Of a stretch of DNA of 64,000 bases, positions 59,597 through 64,000 are shown piece after piece. The stretch is taken from NCBI RefSeq assembly GCF_030272615.1, contig NC_081405.1, forward strand, positions 469,022,008 to 469,086,007. The letters are read 5' to 3'. Made by a program: the position numbers and the translations under genes. This DNA comes from Cryptomeria japonica (Eukaryota > Streptophyta > Pinopsida > Cupressales > Cupressaceae). Each line of letters opens with the position of its first letter. Within the stretch, counting starts at the first letter, position 1. Below the pieces are notes generated by a model. The model was not told the origin of the DNA. It saw only the letters and a list, made by a program, of their open reading frames with translations, and searched no databases.

Positions 59597-59626
59597 GGAC
59601 CGTGTGCACTCCGAGCGCCATCGTCC
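59597..59626 (+). promoter_or_regulatory. Leader hairpin core 1 of E2
   Basis: 30 nt, from GGACCGTGTGCAC to GCGCCATCGTCC. The self-complementary hexamer GTGCAC lies in the loop side. Outer arms of ~15 bp extend the stem. Confidence 0.6.
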
Positions 59627-60219
59627 CCGACATTTTTTCCAAAATTTCGGGAGCGAGATCTTACTGTATTTTCCTGCTAAAATCCAGAATTTTGGCTGAT
59701 TTCATCAATTCTAACACCTTCAAAATTATAGTCAAAGTTGGTCTAGTGATTGCTTGGATTGAGGCTTCTAATCATTCAAAAATTGTTGAAATTGAAATTT
59801 GTGTCAAAATTGTGTTTCTTACAGTCCTAAATCTGAAAAGTGTGTTAGCATTCATTCGAAATTTCAGTGATTTATTCAAATTTTTGCAATTTGTGACTTT
59901 TGAAATTAAGTGCTTAATTACAACAACTTTGATTTCCGCTTTCAGAATTGAATTTTGCGTGAAATTGAGTCAATTTTCAAATTTCAAAACTTGCATTGCT
60001 TTTGGTATTTCCTCTAAAATCATAAAATTCAAAATTTCAGTTTCCCTCTCTTTTTCAAAATTCAAATTTTTGCATTTTTCGACAATCTTGGTAGGGTTCA
60101 ATTTTGAGATTGCAACTTTAATTTGGCCTATCTATAGATCATAAAATCACTCAATTTTTTTAGGTTAGCTGTAAAATCATCATAACTTTCATCCCTGCAA
60201 ATTTCGAAAAAAGTTGCGA

Positions 60220-60249
60220 GGACCGTGTGCACCCCGAGCGCCACGGTCC
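60220..60249 (+). promoter_or_regulatory. Leader hairpin core 2 of E2
   Basis: 30 nt with a perfect 8-bp stem GGACCGTG/CACGGTCC and GTGCAC beginning inside the stem end and entering the loop. The same perfect stem is present in E1 (36472-36501). Confidence 0.65.
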
Positions 60250-60378
60250 CGGACATTTTTTCTAAAATTTCGGGAGATTGTCCTGATTGTATTTCACAGC
60301 TTAAATCTGGAAGATTGGCTGGTTTTACTGAAATTTGCTACCTCTAAAAATTCAAAATCTTCTCTCTCTCTTTAGTGC

Positions 60379-63300
60379 ATGAGTTTTACAACAATAAGCC
60401 CTACTTACACTATTCCCGTTAGACGAAGCCTGAGAATTAAGTCTTTCCAAGGTTTAATTACTGAGGAGATGGAACCTAATTTGAATGGTCTTTTTAACGA
60501 GGACATGGGTAATTCCTCTAATCCTCTTAATGATGAAGAAGCTCTCCATGAGGTTTCTGTAGAACAACTTTCAAAATTGGATAACCAATTTGACGATTTT
60601 CGACAATGGATGTCTCAAGAATACCCTGATAGTCAAGCTCTTCCTTTAATTGAGGGTCTAAAACGTATGCTTCAAAGTGATAAGAATGGAATTGATATTT
60701 TGTGTGGTATTGCACACATTGTGGATTCAAATGTGATGCCTATGAAAAGTTGTGCCGAAACCTTAGGTTATACACAACCTCCTACTCAAGACAATCATTC
60801 TATTCCTTTGACGACTCCTATTGCTAGTATACCTACTTTTACATCAAACATAATGACTACTTCAACACAAGACATTCCTCCTATGATCACCAATCATGGG
60901 GGCGATCCCTCTTCTTCAATTAACCCTCTTCCTTCATTCAATCCAACTTCTTCATTCATTCCTTCAATGAGTGTTCCTATTATATCACCACAAATGAACA
61001 TGACGCAAGGGGGCAACTCGTTTAATCATTCCATTCCTCCTTGTAGTGTTCCTCCTGTCCAATCATCTCCTATGACTAACTATCATAGTGTCCCACCACC
61101 TTACTCTCTACCTTCTTTCAATAACATAACACCTCCATCACAATCTAACACGTCTAATATGAACTCTTCGACTGAAGCGACCATTAACAATCTTGCACAA
61201 ACTGTCTCTTCTTTACAGCAACAAATTGCCTCTATGAATCAATCTAAGTTTAGTGTTCCCACATTTGATGTTGTGAGTCCACTTTCTCTTGACATTGTTC
61301 AAGCTATTCCCCCTAAACATGTTGAAATTCCGCATTTGGAGCTTTATAATGGTAAAGGAGATCCTCTAACACATGTTAAGACTTTTCAAACAATATGTAC
61401 TGATTTTGCTTATGACCAAAGGTTGCTTGCAAAACTGTTTACTAGAACATTAAGAGACAAAGCCCTACAATGGTATTGCTCATTTCCTTCTTATTCTATT
61501 ACTTCTTTCGAACAACTTGCAAATGCTTTCATTCAACAATTTCAAAACAATATAAGTCCTAAAGTTACTTTGATTGATTTAATGCATTGTAAACAAGGTG
61601 TTAAAGAAAAAGTGACCGATTTCATTGGTAGATATAAGAATTTGTATGCTCAAATTTCTTTTCCAGTGCCTGACAATGATATTCAAAGAATCTTTATTTC
61701 TAATTTACAAAAAGACATTAGAGAAAAACTCCTGTTTTCTGAGTTTACTTCTTTCCAACAGTTGTGCGTAACTCTTCACAATTATCAACTGACTGTGAGT
61801 CAAATGGAACAATCACATCCTATGACTCCGAGTGATAAGGGTGATAGTATTCAACAACCATTTGGGAAGTTTAAACCGAACAGAGAGTCCATTAAATTCA
61901 ATTAAAACATCATCAACAACAATGTAAATGCAGCATCAGGTGTGTCTCCTATTTCTAAGTTTTTCAAGAGAGAAAGAAAGTTTACTCCTTTGAAGGAATC
62001 ATTGCATAGTATTATGAATAAGTTATTGGAACAAAATGTGCTTACTCTTCCTCCTATAAGGCAAATTGATCCTGCAAAGATTAATTCACCCTATTTTGAT
62101 AACAAATCTTTTTGTCAATTTCATCGTCAACCTGGGCATGATACTGAAAAATGTTTTGCTTTAAAGGGGAAAATTCAAGATTTGATTGATAATAATACTA
62201 TCTCTGTTTCTGGTGTGAATGATAAAGACAACACATCTGTAGCTCCTCCTAGCCAAAATCTTCATATTTTCACTGATCCATTACCTTCTCATACCTCTAA
62301 TGCGATTGATACTACTGATTCACCTGATGATCTTGTGTCCATGACTCCAAATGTGATTAACTTTGTGGAGCAACAGAAAATCCCTAAAGAACCTTCCATC
62401 ACATTTGATTCTAGTGAAACTATCAGGGCACCTGATGGTCCTTTATATATAGTTGCAAAAGTCAAGAACACACCTTGCCGTGGAGTGCTTATTGATCCTT
62501 CTTGCATGGTTAATGTCATTACTGAAGAATTTCTTTTTACTTTACAATTGAATCAAGTGATCTATGACGAAACAGATGTGGTTGTGAAATTATTTGATGC
62601 ATTTTCTTCTCCTGCAATTGGTTCTATTACATTACCTATTGAGGTCCATAACAAATCCCTTGATGTGAACTTTGCTATTATTCCATCTTGCGAACAATTT
62701 CGTGTGAAGCTAGGCTATCCTTGGCTATCTTCCATGAAAGCTATTGCTTCTCCTATTCACAAGTGTTTGAAATTTCCCCATAATGGTGAAGTTGTTACTG
62801 TCAATCATAGTCTCTTTAAACCAGCTGAAAGAACTTCTAGCGTTCCTATTGATTACTTTTGGCCTAAACGATTCCAATCTCTTCCTCCGTGAAGTGATCA
62901 TCTTTTCAAATCTTATCAAAAGTGGAAAACAGATATGATCCTATCTCTAAGTGAACCTAGAACACCCAAACATGACATTCCTATCATTCTTGAGAAGGAA
63001 GTTCTTCCTTTGAAAGATAAAACTAATGTCTTTCCTCAAGAAGATTCCCAACCCATCCCTATGGATGTGACTATGCCTATGATTAATAAACTTTCTAAAA
63101 GTAGACCTATCCCTCCTCGTCATGATGGACTTGGTCTCCTTCCAAAACCAAATATTCCTCCTTTATATGGAGCAGTTCCTCCTCCTTCCTCTTATGGAGA
63201 GAAGAGACCTTCCTCTTCTCCTATTGTTCAGCCTAAGAGACCACAACCTAAACACCCAAGTGATAAGGATGAGAACATTCCTCCTCCTCAATCTTCTCAA

Positions 63301-63801
63301 CTTCCTACTAAGACTAGATGAAATCATTCTGCACGTGAACGCCAACGAAAGCGTCGTCTTAGAGCTCAAACTTCGCAATCCCCAAAAACACCTTCAACAA
63401 GCATTATTCCATTTTCTCCTCAGCCGACGATTGAGCCGAAATCTCCTAAACATAAGATGCATGATGGTCTTGATCCTGTGCGAGTTAAAGATCCTATTTT
63501 TATAAATCTTGATGATGATATAGATGAAAATGTTATTCATGATGAAAATGCTACTTCTCCTGTTCATTCTGATAGTGAATATGAACTTGTTGATATTGAT
63601 AACCATTTATCTAACAAATTTTCTAAAGCACTTATCCTAGCTCCTAGACAAGAACACCGCGGCTTGGGATATGAACATAGCCCTTGTTTAGATCTTGTGA
63701 TAGCTCCATCTGCTGTGTTGGATGTTCCTCCTCTAGCGTGTTCCCTGCCTTCCCGAAACATTGATCAGCAAGATCGGGGGGTAGATGACGTGCTAGACTA
63801 G
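60379..63801 (+). pseudogene. Element E2 gag-protease ORF
   Basis: One frame of 1141 codons from the ATG at 60379 (MSFTTISPTYTIPVRR) to the TAG at 63799. Gag (508 codons) ends at the TAA 61903-61905 shared with E1. In the same frame follow the C-x2-H-x4-H-x4-C finger (about 62114-62155), a retropepsin-like domain with LIDPSCMVN (about 62488-62515) and LGYPWLSSMKAI, a Pro-rich segment, a basic segment and an acidic tail. TGA stops at 62890 and 63319 are CGA in E1, hence recent decay. Residues 186-198 include a small insertion relative to E1. The gag core most resembles Tat-lineage Gypsy gags. No RT follows in E1. Confidence 0.9.
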
Positions 63802-64000
63802 TTTCATTAGCATAGCAGATTCTCTCCTCCTCTCTTTCGTTACTTCTTCTATGTGTTATTCTCATTCTTCTATTTGTTGTCCTTAGTGTTGTCTACTTGA
63901 GGACGATGCAAAGCATTGAGATCTCTCAATCTCTCTCATGTTGACTCAAAAGACACATGTGTCCCCTTCTTCTAGGTGACCTTCCTTTATTGGGGAATGA
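63802..64000 (+). other. Element E2 3' untranslated region, partial
   Basis: Matches the E1 region just below 32936 and continues to the window edge. No coding signal. Confidence 0.75.

Larger units (their letters stand above)
59217..60378 (+). other. Element E2 5' leader with two long hairpins
   Basis: It matches E1 36344-37502. The hairpin cores lie at 59597-59626 and 60220-60249, each with AAAAAAGTTGCGA on the left and CATTTTTT(C/T)(C/T)AAAATTT on the right. The ORF at 59365-60144 spans this region in E2 and only partly in E1. Its composition (Ile, Phe, Lys, Ser) and lack of a domain argue against a gene. Confidence 0.75.
57956..64000 (+). mobile_element. Gag-only LTR element E2, 3' end beyond the window
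   Basis: Sense-strand copy of the E family: LTR 57956-59194, PBS 59198, leader, gag-protease frame 60379-63801, and the start of the 3' UTR. By comparison with E1, about 520 bp of interior plus the 3' LTR lie past 64000. The presumed left TSD is AGTCT; the right copy cannot be seen. Confidence 0.92.

Noticed and set aside
59365-60144. 259-codon ORF in the E2 leader
   Set aside because: Only part is open in E1, it spans a conserved hairpin and has no domain or coding-like composition. A leader peptide cannot be excluded.

Overview
The window reads as intergenic DNA from a very large plant nuclear genome, possibly a gymnosperm (low confidence on clade). It is AT-rich. I see no intact host gene, rRNA, tRNA or CRISPR array. 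Almost everything is LTR retrotransposon, nested several layers deep and mostly decayed. Element boundaries below come from matching TG...CA LTR ends, primer-binding sites (PBS), polypurine tracts (PPT) and target-site duplications (TSD) read directly from the sequence.

Layout. (1) 1-1550: the 5' end of an antisense Gypsy-like element (H). (2) 1990-4852 and 50724-52115: one 10-bp-period tandem array, split in two. (3) 4853-50718: Copia element A, which split the array and was later invaded itself. Its 5' LTR holds solo LTR B (5718-17172, TSD ATGCA), which holds LARD-like element C (5750-16190, antisense, 4.4-kb LTR, non-coding interior). Its reverse transcriptase region holds Gypsy-like element D (20858-41278, TSD GGTTG), which holds gag-only element E1 (30982-38758, antisense, TSD ATAGT). 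A little further on, A holds non-autonomous Copia-like element F (41586-48066, TSD GTAAA). (4) 52415-54467: an unrecognised decayed gene with five exon-like blocks. (5) 54605-57502: 5' LTR, leader and gag of Copia element G, fused to a Gypsy gag fragment (57503-57955). (6) 57956-64000: a second, sense-strand copy of the E family (E2), running off the window.

How the parts work together. Only A ever carried a recognisable Copia gag-protease-integrase-RT-RNase H set, and it is broken by stops, deletions and insertions. C, D, E and F have good LTRs, PBS and PPT but no reverse transcriptase or integrase, so they must have moved with enzymes made elsewhere. F shares its PBS, PPT context and LTR-end motifs with A, which makes an A-type Copia its likely helper. 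D, E and H all use a PBS matching the 3' end of plant tRNA-Trp.

The strongest candidates for something new are: (a) the E family, with a gag-protease frame interrupted by a TAA shared by both copies, and three 30-nt GGACC...GTGCAC hairpin cores in its RNA leader resembling retroviral dimerisation signals; (b) the antisense plant-mobile-domain ORF of D; (c) F, with a four-knuckle gag-like protein and a ~1050-codon second ORF of unknown function; and (d) the spliced pseudogene at 52.4-54.5 kb.
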